Source: Limnomonas spitsbergensis
Taxonomy: Eukaryota > Chlorophyta > Chlorophyceae > Chlamydomonadales
Direction of reading: 5' to 3'
Assembly: GCA_037349105.1 (NCBI GenBank)
Contig: JAYJMM010000004.1
Coordinates: forward strand, 2,755,001 to 2,819,000
Length of the DNA: 64,000 bases
Both the position numbers and the translations under genes were made by a program. The notes under the pieces were generated by a model. That model made no database searches. It worked only from the letters and a program-made list of their open reading frames with translations, and was not told where the DNA came from. Positions 35,201 through 46,900 of this stretch are shown here, piece by piece (within the stretch, counting starts at the first letter, position 1; each line of letters starts with the position of its first letter).

Positions 35201-37523
35201 ACCTCCAGGCTAAGAATCTCCAAGGGGCCTGACTGGTTACCCCCAGTTGTTGCATTGGATTCACTGCTGTTGCTCCCCAAACCCACATTGCTTTGCGGCC
35301 TCTGCGCCCATAATGCCCACGATTCAGCAATGGCTGTCGCAGTGGCTGCCGGTGCCGTTGTAATGGTGAACCATCTGGGGCACCAGCAGAGAAGGGCCTT
35401 GTCACACGGGGCTATTACATGGTATTGCAGGTTGTCACAAGGGTGTTGCAGGTTATTATCAGGGTGTTCCTACACGCTGTGGCGGCGAAGGCAAGGCGGA
35501 GCAACAGGGGTGGGTGCGGCAACTTCAGCTCCCCAACGTCAGATCCACGGGTTGCATCCATACTTTATCCATACCTGGGCATCAAGGCGGCAGCACCGGC
35601 ACCATCCATGAATTCCAAAGGACTCAGCACGAGCACCACACACATAAGGCCATACGCCCATTGCAGCCGCCTCCGAGCTGTCCATGAGCCTGGCCTGACA
35701 CCCGTGCCTGGCTGAGGCCCCAGTCTGTCGCTGCTTTTCTCGGGCGGCAGCAGCCCCTGCCCTGCAGCGCCGGCAGCAGAGGCAGCGGCCCCACCCCGCT
35801 TTGCTAATGACACGGGGCTCGAGGACAGTAACAAAGCCTTAGCTTCTATGTTGCCATGGGACTGCGGCTTCCTGCCTGCAGCAGCTGCTGAGCCATGGGA
35901 CGTGGTTGCACTGAAGTACAGCATAGTGCCGGCTGTGGCTAGCGCTGCACCCAGAGCGTTGTGCCACCGCCACTCAATGTCACCGAGAAGCAAGGAGGCC
36001 GCCAGCAGCACGAACACGCGCTTAAACAGCTCCAGCATACCATGCGAAACGACGTGGACGTGGGCAAGCACAATCTGGCTGGCCATGTTATACCTGTGGG
36101 ATGCATGCTGTAGTTTGAATGGCTGACAGCTAGGCAGGGACAAAAGCTGTAGAAAGGAATGCTTTGACTCAAAACCGACAGCTCCCATGCACTTTCCCAA
36201 GGTCGCGTCTTGAGGACGCACATTTACGTTCAGGGGCAGACCAGCATGCGGTGCTGTTAGACACAGGCGGACAAATGACAGGCCCTGTTGAAATTGTGAT
36301 GTGGCAGGCTTATGCGAAGGGGATGGCAGTATTAAAGCTCTGCCTTGCATGACTCACATCAGGTTGCAGGTGCCAAGCTTGACCAGTAGGTACCAAGCTG
36401 CCGGGGGCAAGATCGCAGCATCCGAGATACTCCAGCTGCGCCCCATGGCGCCTGCATCCCAGGGCGAGCAGTACGCATGCAGCGCCCACAGCACCATCAC
36501 GCAAAACAGCCCCGCGAGGTTGGTGAGAGCGAGCAGCAGACAGGACATGACGGCAGGGACCTCAAAGCCCTCTGTCGCAGCCATGGCTGCTGCTTCTGGT
36601 TTCGATGAGGAGGGACCACGGTGGCCGTCAGCCTCAGCGTCTACTAGGTTATATCCGGCTGAGGCTGCAGCTGCAGTGGCTGGCTGGAAAGCTTGGATCA
36701 CCCGCTTTGTGACGGCATTGCGGAAAGTCAGGGTCATGTTGATGGTCAGCATCAGGCAAAAGGTGAGTGCTGAGAAAGTGGGTTCTTGCCACGACGCCAG
36801 GGCCGTGCCGGCAAGAGTGATCCCCAGGCATGCGAGTGGGCCGCCCGTCGTGCGCTGATCAAGGACCAGGTAGGCCCACAGGGCGGTAAACAGGGGGCCC
36901 ATGCTGCGCGCAACCTGCAGGTAGCGCATGGAAGGGGTGTGAAACGAATGAGGAGTGGGTGCAGTGGGATAAGACTGATTTTGCACCAAGGATGTGGGCT
37001 CATTCTCTGAGGCCGGAGAAAAATTGAGTGGTCAAGCGTGCCTCCAATGAGGTAGACAGCGTTTTTAATAACCCACAACAATTCTTCTAGTAGGGCTGGT
37101 CCTCAGGAAACGGCTGGACAAGTGGAGAGCTTCCCCAGCTGCCTGTTCTAGGAGAGACCCATATTTCCTTACCTGCACAAGCTGGATGCTGCCTTGCTGC
37201 AGCACGATACAGGAGGCGGCAACACCGACGGCCCCGCTGGCACACAGGAGCAACAGGTCCAGGCGCAGCCCATCCCAGAGCACCACAGCCACGGCACGCA
37301 GGCCTGACATTGCCCTTCGAGGCGAAGTCAGGCACCCAGCACCATGCAGAGCCCACAAGCCAGCTGCAGCTGCGTTGCTGAGGAAGACGGCCAGCAGCAG
37401 CAGGAACAGTGTGCATGCATGGTCCTCTGTTGAGCGGAACCAGTCCTTGAGACTAGCATTGAACAGGTAGCTGAACAAGTACCAGATGGCGACTAGGAGG
37501 AACATATACGCCCTCGGATCCAT
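32219..37523 (-). CDS. Fusion: triose-phosphate/PEP translocator-like transporter joined to polysaccharide pyruvyl transferase, 1,047 aa (copy B)
   Basis: Ten exons, in transcript order: 37523-37173, 36914-36358, 36093-35575, 35374-34674, 34382-34209, 33995-33778, 33519-33409, 33117-32933, 32770-32626, 32401-32219; 3144 bases, all phases closing. Exons 1-3 (residues 1-475) encode a multi-spanning DMT-superfamily transporter. It has SMGPLFTALWAYLVL, FRNAVTKRVIQ and YNMASQIVLAHVHVVSHGML followed by a Lys-Arg pair in ELFKRVFVLLA, as in TPT/PPT-type translocators. Exons 4-10 encode a pyruvyl transferase: NLGDDIVADIF (about residue 646), CDFGVLGGGS, LFGSGHQSGQ, GGVRGHYTKG, VVRDSALLAGMLY and SRLHSGVLSLAAPRPTVYLA. 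The 701-base exon 4 has no in-frame ATG before the catalytic region, so it needs an upstream exon. The 200-base intron 35375-35574 joins the halves in phase 2 on both sides. Two separate genes with a missed first exon remain possible. Confidence 0.8.
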
Positions 37524-38089
37524 GCCGCTCGCAAGCCGGGCAGATAGGACAAGCCTCGGATCGGATGGGTCCAGACTCCAGAATCAATGCGATATATTCA
37601 CAACGATGCGCGTGCCTATTCCTAATAGCATGAAAGCGACCCTTGCTTTCCATGTGAAAACGCGATATGACACCGAATCGCTTTGAATTCAATTTTGCGG
37701 CAGCAGCAATGTAACTGACAACCAACTTACGGTACAGTGTTGGTTGTCCTACCGTCCAAAGTGGCATCACGGGCACGGCCTCAGCGAGTATAATCGCCTT
37801 TGCTGCGTCGTAGTATTCGAATCGATAGGAGGCCATTTGCATTCACACCACCCCATGGTTTTGATCTGTTGGCTTTGATCAGCCTTTTTATATGTGTCGT
37901 CGCTGTAAATCACAGCTGCCAAATTTCAAATTTGCTCATCCAAGGCACTTACATGTGGACAGTAAAGAGTACTGTTCCCAGCGCAAGACACTCCTGCAAC
38001 CCTACTGCTGAAGATTGTTATTGCGTTGCCTCAGACGGAGCAATCGACGTGAGTACACGTTTAGAAAGGTGCATACCTGCTGGGACCTG

Positions 38090-38305
38090 CTGAACGCCCG
38101 GCCACGTAGGGCTGGTGGGGCTAAGCTAAGTTCCAGGTGCCAGGCACAGCCTGGACCATGGGACAGCCATGCCAACCTCCTATGTGATGGGGGCAGGGAC
38201 CTGGAACCTGGCAATCTAGACTGGAGGAGAGAGAGGATTGTTTGGCAGTTTCGATCCAACATCCTTTGGGTGTGGATGCCACCAGCTCTGTACAACTATC
38301 TCACT
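38090..38305 (+). repeat. Dispersed repeat, copy 1
   Basis: This stretch resembles 49780-49985 in the same orientation. Shared blocks include CTGCTGAACGCC, a GGACCATGG(G/T) block, GGGGGCAGG, GGAACC(T/C)GGC(A/G)ATCTAGAC, TTTGGCAGTTTC-like and GCCACCAGC. The copies differ by substitutions and small gaps. Confidence 0.7.
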
Positions 38306-38619
38306 ATGTTTAAAACGGTGCTTCCCCCCTATGTTAGTTCAAGTGCTGACAACTTGGATGTGTCACACCCACACCTCGTCAGTTCTCAGCGCCTCCAAAC
38401 AAGTGGGCAAAGCTGATGAGGCCAGGGAAATAATTGCTCATGTGCGTTTGGGGGAATGCATGCAGGGATGCCTGGGCGTATTGATCCTGTATTTATTGGC
38501 TGGAATTTAATTACACCAATTATCCAAGCCACCCCAAGGGGCCAACACACATCTTCAGCCTTGGGGATTGGTCAATTTTTGAGGCAGAGGCCAGCTGTGA
38601 AACTTGTTGGCAGCTGACT

Positions 38620-38712
38620 CGTGGCAACACGTTGTTACATGATGGTGACACGTGGCAACACGTTGTTACATGATGTTGACACGTGGCAACACGTTGTTAC
38701 ATGAAATGACCA
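38620..38712. repeat. 31-bp direct repeat, three copies
   Basis: Three head-to-tail units begin at 38620, 38651 and 38682, each starting CGTGGCAACACGTTGTTACA. The first two differ from each other by a single base in the GATG(G/T)TGACA part. Confidence 0.85.
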
Positions 38713-39206
38713 CTTCTTAATTTCTGTGGCCTTTTTGGTATACCAGTAATCCCTCGGTATCTGAAAACTAGGTGCAATCATGGACATTTCTGTAGATCTT
38801 GTCAGCTGGACAGAAGTTACAGACACAGAAACTGCTCACCCATGTTGCCCACATGGTATAGAACTAATAGAAGCCTTGCATGGGTGCCACGTTAGCAAAT
38901 TTCCTGTGTCATCATGCCACACTTTCAGCAGCCGACAGACAGGACAGTGAAGCGCAGGGGTGACGGGTTACAAAAAATCTAATTCAATATCGCTTTCAAG
39001 CCAGATGAGCCTCAACTACTAGGTATAAATCCTTCACAGCGTGCTCAGGTAAACACAGCTTGTATTCCAGCGTCCATTTGTTCAGGGCATACGTTGTTAG
39101 AGGGTACCTAAAAGTGGGCCAAGAATCTGTCAAAATACCTCCTACATCCCCAGTGTACCTAACATGGGCATCAAACGTCTGTACCAGTGCAAGTGGTAAG
39201 GCTCTT

Positions 39207-39603
39207 GGGTCAGGCTTGCAATAAGAGTATCAGCATCGGGCACAAGGCCCTCCGTGACTTCAACGAGGTTTGTTGTCATCATCCCCAGCCATGCGTGTGC
39301 ATGGTGCAGCAATCATAATCAATGTCTCGGCGAAGGTGTGGCCAGTCATCATGCAGCTATACAATCAATGTCTCGGCGAAGGTATGGCCAGTCACCATGC
39401 AGCAATTCCCACAACTACCAGCATACAGTAGTTGTGGGAATATCAGGTGGGTATGCAGCAGGTGGGACATGCATATATCTTCAGGAGACCATGCTTTTGC
39501 AGTTACGTGGCTGGCTTGGGTCAGGTTTGCAATATGGTTATCAGCATCGGGCACTAGGCCCTCCGTGACTTCAACGAGGTTTGTTGTCATCATTCCCAGC
39601 CAG
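39207..39603. repeat. Nested duplications with an internal hairpin
   Basis: An approximately 87-bp sequence containing CAGCATCGGGCAC and CCTCCGTGACTTCAACGAGG occurs at about 39207-39293 and again at about 39515-39603. Between them a 46-bp tandem duplication (AATCAATGTCTCGGCGAAGG at 39317 and 39363) is followed by a perfect 14-bp inverted repeat: ATTCCCACAACTAC at 39405-39418 and its complement at 39428-39441, with a 9-base loop. Confidence 0.85.
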
Positions 39604-40972
39604 CATTGTGCTTGCTTGAAGTGCCATTGATGCGAAAGGTTCTTGTTTGTTCATCCTGCATAACCACACTCAACATGCAAGTTCGTGCTGTTGCACACTT
39701 CCGGGCACACTTCCCTTCTATCCATAAACTCGGGCATGCATCCGAGATGTTTGCAATCACCAGGTTGTGTAGTCATTCATCAAGGTCTTCATGGACACTT
39801 AGAAGGGCGGCCTTGCATATCCAATATCATCTCACCAAATCAGCTATTCAAAGCCGAGCTATGCGCTGGCAGCTTGGACGCCATAATGGTGCTCTGACGG
39901 TGATCAGGTTGGTCCTGTAGTCTGCACAGGTCATGGGATGGATGTGTGACTGGTCTAGATGAAAGAAAACTGACCAGGTGAAAGGCAGTGGACACGATAA
40001 GAATTGGATGGTTGTAACATACACCGTTGCCCTTCTCTCATCTTGGGGTCGAACAAGTCATGGTTGTCAAATGAGGTGAAAGAGCGTCATCATGCAATTT
40101 GCACAGCCGCCATGATCGTGTCATCACGTTCCAGTCTCAACGACAGCGTTTGAACAACGGCGGCAACGGACGCCAGCTCAAACCAAAGTCACAACGATCC
40201 GCATCACATGCTAATGAGAAGACCAGTGCCTCGGCGTATGAGACGATCACACGGAGGCGTGAAATGCTGATCACAGGCAAATCAGCCTGTGATGGCCCTG
40301 ATCCTACATTCGTCTGCATCGGTAGCGAGCACAAGGTTCTTAATTGCTCGCCGATTGACTGTTTATGTATCCTTATCTTTTATTTGACATGCTAGAGCCC
40401 TGACACTTATACGTCTGAGATGAACGGTGAGTAGGGTGTATACCAATTGAGTGAGGGTTTGCCGAATTCAGTTTTCAAAATATCTGTCCCCTGCTTCTGA
40501 ACAGTGATTATCTTTCCAACCTGCTCACAAGAAAGTAATATACTGATGCCTGTCGCAGGTGCATTCGGAAGACCTGCAGGATCCACGTGGTTCCAACTCT
40601 GGTTCCAATTGGTTCTAGAGCCACCAGACACTATCCAGGAAAAACGACGCAGCTTCCAAGACATATCTAAACCAATTACTGGCGTTTAGCCGTTTGCCCC
40701 GGCTCCCCTTGACTTTGGCTGCCAAGTGGTTCCGACCGAACGCGTGGTTCCGAATATTCTTTTGTTCATAGCGTAAGTCTCCTTGTCCCTTGCATACTTC
40801 CAATGATTTGTCTTGAACATGAAGTTTGTCTACTTGCAAATGCTTGAGTGCACTTGAACAGATCGTAAGGCGTGCAGCCAGCCACACTCTGTACGAAACT
40901 ACGTCGCCAAAAATGCAACACTTCCCTGCTACTTGCATGCAGCTTGAAGAAGCCTCGTTGTATAACCCCGCC

Positions 40973-43900
40973 ATGAGTGCGACGACAAGCGGGCGGCTGT
41001 CCTCATCGTACGTACACACCTTTTTGTCGCACAACGTGTGTCGGAGATAGAACGTTGGTCTTCATGAGGCTGTCATTTGTATGGCCTTTTCCAAGCTTCA
41101 GCAGCCATGCATGCATGGCATTGCATGCCTATGAACTCGGCCCATGCCCCACTGCAGTTTTCTCCATTACAGGGTAGCCATGCAGGCCCAGGATCCGCCT
41201 GGTTGTGTCTGATGCACTTCTCTTTGATATGTGATATGGCTTATCACACGAACACTTGTCCTTTTCCTGGGCATTTCCTGTGCCTTTTGCTTGCGCCACA
41301 ACAATCAATCCTGTCCGTGTATCAGGAATGATGAATCGACTGTGCGTCAGAGTGTCAGCAATGGCACAGCAGGCGCAGCCACCTCATCTGCACCAGCTCC
41401 TGTTGTGTCCGGCGGAGCTGCCATCCTTGCCCAGATCAGGTGCAGCCTGGAATGTTTCCTTATAATTTTTGGCTAAACTAGAAAACACTGGCCTCGTTTT
41501 AGAATTCCACAAGGAGCTGCTTCTGCTTCTGAGCTGCTGCAATCCAAGCTTCAGACAGGAAATAAAAATGATGGACCTGACCGTTGCCCTGTTGCCGGGT
41601 GTCCCCCAGGGCGCGCAAGGCTGCAGCAGCAGGCGCCTCCTCTGTGGCAGTCACGGCGTCATCAGCAAAGCAGCCCGCTGCCGCTACCAAGGACCCATCC
41701 AAGGTTATTTTTGCGTATGCGTCGCAGACCGGAACGGCGACTGAGATTGCACGCAACATGCATGCTGAGGCGCTGCAGCAGGGCATCAAGGCAGAGGTGG
41801 GCGGATTCTGATTTGGGGAGTTCAAACAGGTTAAGTCAATCAATCATGTTGCAAGCTGCAGGGGGCGACTCGAGCTGTCCTAGGCATGTCGCATTCCAGC
41901 ATTTACGACTGGATGCACCCACACGGAAGCACTCAGGCTCATGTGTTCTTTACATGACTGATTTGTGATCTCTGGCTGATGTCCGCCCTTGACGATTCCC
42001 TCTCCTCTGCCCAGGTTATGTCCCTGGACGAGCTTGGTTTCCAGAACCTGACCCCACAGGCCGTGCCACTGCTGGTCCTGGTCGCTGCGAGCACTGGTGA
42101 AGGCGACGCCCCGGACAATGCCAACGCATTCTACCTACAGATACGCAAGCCCCAGGCAGAGGGTCTCCTCAAGGGCATGCGCTTCACGGTGCTGGGCTTG
42201 GGGGACTCCAACTACACGCGATTCATGCAGGTGTCAAGAACACTGAAAACAAGGTGCGTGAAGTTGAAGGCCTTGATAAGGAGGTAAACCGCAGGATGCG
42301 ATTAAGCCTGCTTGCCCTTGCTGCTCCCGGTCCAGTGTTGGTATTTGAGGGTACTGTCCCCTTGAAAATCGTGTACCGGTATGATGTTATCGCCGGCAGT
42401 ATCCTTAAAGTCCCCTAGCCCTTTCTTGCTCCTAAGCTCCTGTACGCCCCCTTGTCCAATCTTGTGCCCAGGCTCCTGGATCTGGGTGCCGAGCTCTTCT
42501 ACCCCGCCAAGGAGGCAGATGAAGTGGATGGCCTGGAGGATGTGGTGGAGCCTTGGACAGAGGGGCTGTGGGGGGCGCTGAAGAAGGTTATGGCCGGTGG
42601 AGCTGCTGCACCAGGAACGGCACCAGCAACAGCACCATCTCCCGCAGCTGCAACAGCTCCAGCAACAATTCCAGCATCAACATCACCTCCCGTACCTGTA
42701 CCAGCACCTGCACCTGCACCTGTACCAGCACCTGCATCAGAAGTCTCTGCTGTGATACCAGCAACAGTACCAGCAGCAGTAGCATCAGCACCAGGACCTA
42801 GGCCAGACCCAGCCCCTGCAACAGTAGTCACTGCTGTGGTACCAGGAGCTGTAGGTCCAGCTCCAGCTCCGGCAGCTGTACAGCCTGCTTCTGGCGGTGC
42901 GGCCATTCTGGCCCAATTGAGGTGGGTAGTGTGTCTGGGCAACATGTAGAGAGGTGGCTACACAGTGCTTTGTTTCTTGAAGGGGATCAGGAACTCGTGG
43001 CTGGGCTCTTCAATTATCATAGATAACGGAGAACAGCTGCGAAGCTGTAAGACTGGCTTATTGTTTCTGATTATTGAATGCCCTTCCTGAAAGAGAGAAA
43101 AAAATGTCTTGCTGAATGCCGCAGAGCGAGGAAGGCAGCAGCAGCAGCTGCGAAGGCAAAAGCAGCTGCCCCTCCGGCAGCAGCCCAAGTTGTGTTTGCG
43201 TTTGCCTCCCAGACGGGGACGGCGATGGAGATTGTGAGGAACCTGCACGCTGAGGCAGTGCAACGCGGGATCAGGGCTGAGGTGGGCGCCAGTTGGGTCG
43301 GCGACATTTCCCCCTCCCATGTGATGAGGCTTCTCACACTTCTGGCAAGGGCTGGAACATGGCTTTTTTTGTGGATATCATCACGGGGATGCATCACATT
43401 CTTTAGGCAGAAGGCAGTGGCCATGATTCTGTACTGTTCGAATACTGGCTGGCAGACGGGAAAGCAGCTTAAAGGGTTTGCTGAGTTCATCTCTTTTAAA
43501 GAGGCCCTTGCAGAATAACCGTGGGATGCCGTTATTCTTCACTTGCGGACCCCCTGATCTGTCCTCAAGGTGACATCTCTGGACGAGCTTGGTTTCCAGA
43601 ACCTGACCCCTCAAGCCGTGCCACTGCTGGTCCTGGTCGCTGCGAGCACTGGTGAAGGCGACGCCCCGGACAATGCCAACGCATTCTACCTACAGATACG
43701 CAAGCCCCAAGCAGAGGGTCTCCTCAAGGGCATGCGCTTCACGGTGCTGGGCTTGGGGGACTCCAACTACACAAGATTCATGCAGGTGTCAAGAACACTG
43801 AAAACAAGGTGTGTGGATGGGTAGGGAAAGGCCCAGATGGGATAATTGATCACAGGATGTGTAAACAAAAAGGTGGGGCAGAGTTGAGCCTTATGAGATT

Positions 43901-46900
43901 GTTTAGGAGCCCGCGGTGACAACTCGATAGATACTTATCAGAGGATGGGGCGTGGGGATGGGTCCCTGCCCGTCCTTCATGTTGCGCTTCGCTGCACCAA
44001 GCCTCTGCAACTTACATTGCGAGATGCCCCTTCCTGCTACTTGCTCACAACGCACGTTCAACGCTTCCACGTTTGCCAGTGCCCTCACCGAGGCTTGGGG
44101 TCTTGGCGGTGGAGATTTCTTTCACCTCCTCAATTTTCATTTGCTGTACCCTGTATGCCTCATTGCCCATTGATGCTGACTGGATTTTCTCCAATCATCT
44201 TCTAGTATCTCGTTCTCCGTATGTGCCCTGTCCCTTCATGTATACCGGTAGCCCCCTTGCATCATCTTGCACCCAAGCTTCTTTATGCCTCCTTCCATCC
44301 TGATCGTTTGTTACATCATGTCTGAATTTTGCCTGCCTCCAACCCAATCTTGTGCCCAGGCTCCTGGATCTGGGTGCCGAGCTCTTCTACCCCGCCAAGG
44401 AGGCAGATGAAGTGGATGGCCTGGAGGATGTGGTGGAGCCTTGGACAGAGGGGCTGTGGGGAGAGCTGAAGAAGGCCATGGCCGGTGGAGCTGCTGCACC
44501 AGCAACGGCACCAGCAACAGCACCTGCACCTGCTGCACCAGCAACAGCATCTGCACCTGTTGCACCAGCTGCAGCGCCAGTGCCGGCACCTTCCATTTTA
44601 ACAGCGGGAATCTCCGCAGCCGCCACGTCAGCTTCCACGGTGGCTGCCTGTTGTGAGACTGCGTCGTTTGAAGACGAGATGTCCTATGGGCTTCAAGCGG
44701 GTCTTGCACCTGAGGGTGCGGACTGCAAGGGCGCTCCAGCACCACTGCCCTGTCGCGTTAAGGTCACTTGGGATACCAGCGAGGACAGCAAGGCAAGGGT
44801 GGGTCATAGCATGTTATTTTCTCTTTTTGGCAGCGATTCCACATATGGCTGGCCGCTGCGGCTGTTAAAGACCTGGTGGGGTCAAGTTTTGACAGGCCGA
44901 TAGGCACTGGCACCAGCAGCATGGCTGCCCGTGTATATGGGGCCTTTGGCTGGAAGCCAGGAGGTGGATGACATGTAGCCAAACTGAAGCTGAACCATGA
45001 AATGAAGAACACTGCAGCAGGAATAATAATTGCTCGGTGCTGGATGCAAAAAAAAATTGTCATCACCATGAAAAATTATGCCAGCTGGCTAGGCCTCATT
45101 CCTCATCACGTCCTGAAGGCCGCATGCGCTTTAAGCTGCGGCCCTCTTTTCTCGCCCGGCCTGACTCATGCAAAGTATGCTGCACAGCGCCAGCTGAATC
45201 TTTCGTGTATCTGCAGGCCCTATCTCTGGAGTCTTCACGGCCTACCCCCGAGGAGCTGCATTTCCGCGACTCAGAGGGCACCTACTCCAAGGAGCAACCT
45301 TTCTGGGCAGAAGTCAGTGACGCGCGGTGAGCAGGGAGCAGATCTGGCTCATGACCTGATGACGACATTGTTCCCAGAAAACGTGCCAGGGCCGTTCCCC
45401 ATGTGGCAGGTGCTGACGCACCTGTTCTATATCCTGAGGCCATACCAGCACGACAAGGTTCAAATAGTCCAGTATGTCGCATGAGTGTGTGCACCAGGTT
45501 TGCCTGTGCCTTACATACTTGACGACATGAGACAACATGTGTTACATATTCAAGCCGAGCTCTGAGTGCCGTATGCCATGTGCAGGTATGAGACTGCCGC
45601 CTGGTCGGACCGCAAGGTGTTGCACCTGGAGCTGGATCTGGGCAGCAGTGGCATGACCTATGAGGCAGGAGACTCCATCGGCATTGTACCCGTGAATCCG
45701 CCTGAGCTCGTTGCCGGCACGATCAAGCGGCTTGGCCTGTCACCTGATGTTGTGTTCAGCGTTGAGGCTGCAGGGGGGAATGGCAAGGTGAGGTCGGTGT
45801 AGGCGATGGCCCGCTTTCCAGAAGCCTGTGGCCTGAGCACCTGGTGCCGACAGTTTTCCTGCGAGGAGTGCACCGTCAGCGAGGCACCCAGCAGCTGCCA
45901 AGAATCGTTTGGGGCCATAGCTGACTGAGTATCATGGCTGGCTATCTATAGGGCCTCAATCTTGAGGTCAGGAAGGAGCTTGACGGTAACTTACCTGAGC
46001 TGGACCTCGACAAAAGAAGCACAGTTTGCAACCAGTAGAAGGGGGGGGTGCTTATTTTCCAAAGTGAGAAGCTGGACAAAAGATGCAGATGGATGATGAC
46101 AGGAGGGTCCAGCAACTTCATGCCGGGATCAGATCCTAGGGCTGGATACTAGAGTCTGGAGCTGCTGTCTTTGCTCTGAGCAACCCTAGGTTGTCTCTTG
46201 CGCCTAGCATGGGTGACTCGCAGGCCCTTCCTGCCAGTCTCCTCCTTGTCCTTGCCTTCTTTCACCCTCCTCATGAACTTGCATGGATCCGTAGGCTGCG
46301 CTTCCACACATTCCAAGCTCGTGTACAGTGGCGCATGCGCTGAGTCACTGCTGTGAGCTCCTGGCTGCTCCGAAGAAGAGCATGTTGCGCATGCTGGCAG
46401 AGCACTGCTCCAACGCAGACGAGAAGCGCACACTCATCTTCTTCACGAGCAAAGCAGGTGGGTGATGAGGCCTTGTGATAAGGAAGCGCTTATTTTGAGG
46501 GGTGTGAGGGTTAAAAGGGGTAAGCAAGTGTTTGCCAAGTGATAGTTTGGCTTAATTCAGGGCAGGAGGTAGCATTTGGAGTTCACCAGGTAGGAGCACG
46601 ATGAATCATGGCTGCTGTTTCAAACTTAGCCTTCGGCATGGTGAGGATTGGCTGTTGTGTCATAAGGGCGTTGAGCGCCTCTACCTGTTGGGACCCCCAA
46701 TTGAGTTCTAGAGGCGTCTTTGCGCCTTAATCTCCGCTTGGCCCCCCACTCTACCCCCCCCTCCATCGTGGAGGAGGTTGCACCTGACCCACCCTGATGT
46801 GAGGGCCCCCTGACGGCCAGGACAAGGCAGGACCCCCTAGCTGGCTGGAGGGGAAAACATTAGCACGAAATGGCCTTACCAAATTATGACATAAATCCGA

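Larger units (their letters stand above)
37524..40972. other. Repeat-bearing intergenic region between divergent genes
   Basis: About 3.4 kb between the starts of the fusion gene (minus) and the methionine synthase reductase gene (plus). It holds the promoters of both, a dispersed repeat copy, a 31-bp triple repeat, nested duplications and a hairpin, each listed separately. No coding exon is supported. Confidence 0.5.

Noticed and set aside
34624..35286. Second pyruvyl transferase as a free-standing gene starting at 35286
   Set aside because: The codon there is GTG, not ATG, and there is no in-frame ATG in this exon before the catalytic region; splicing to the transporter exons keeps phase.
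42472..42921. Separate short gene for each flavodoxin module
   Set aside because: Phases join both modules to the downstream FAD/NADPH exons, and neither module has its own stop or a good independent start.
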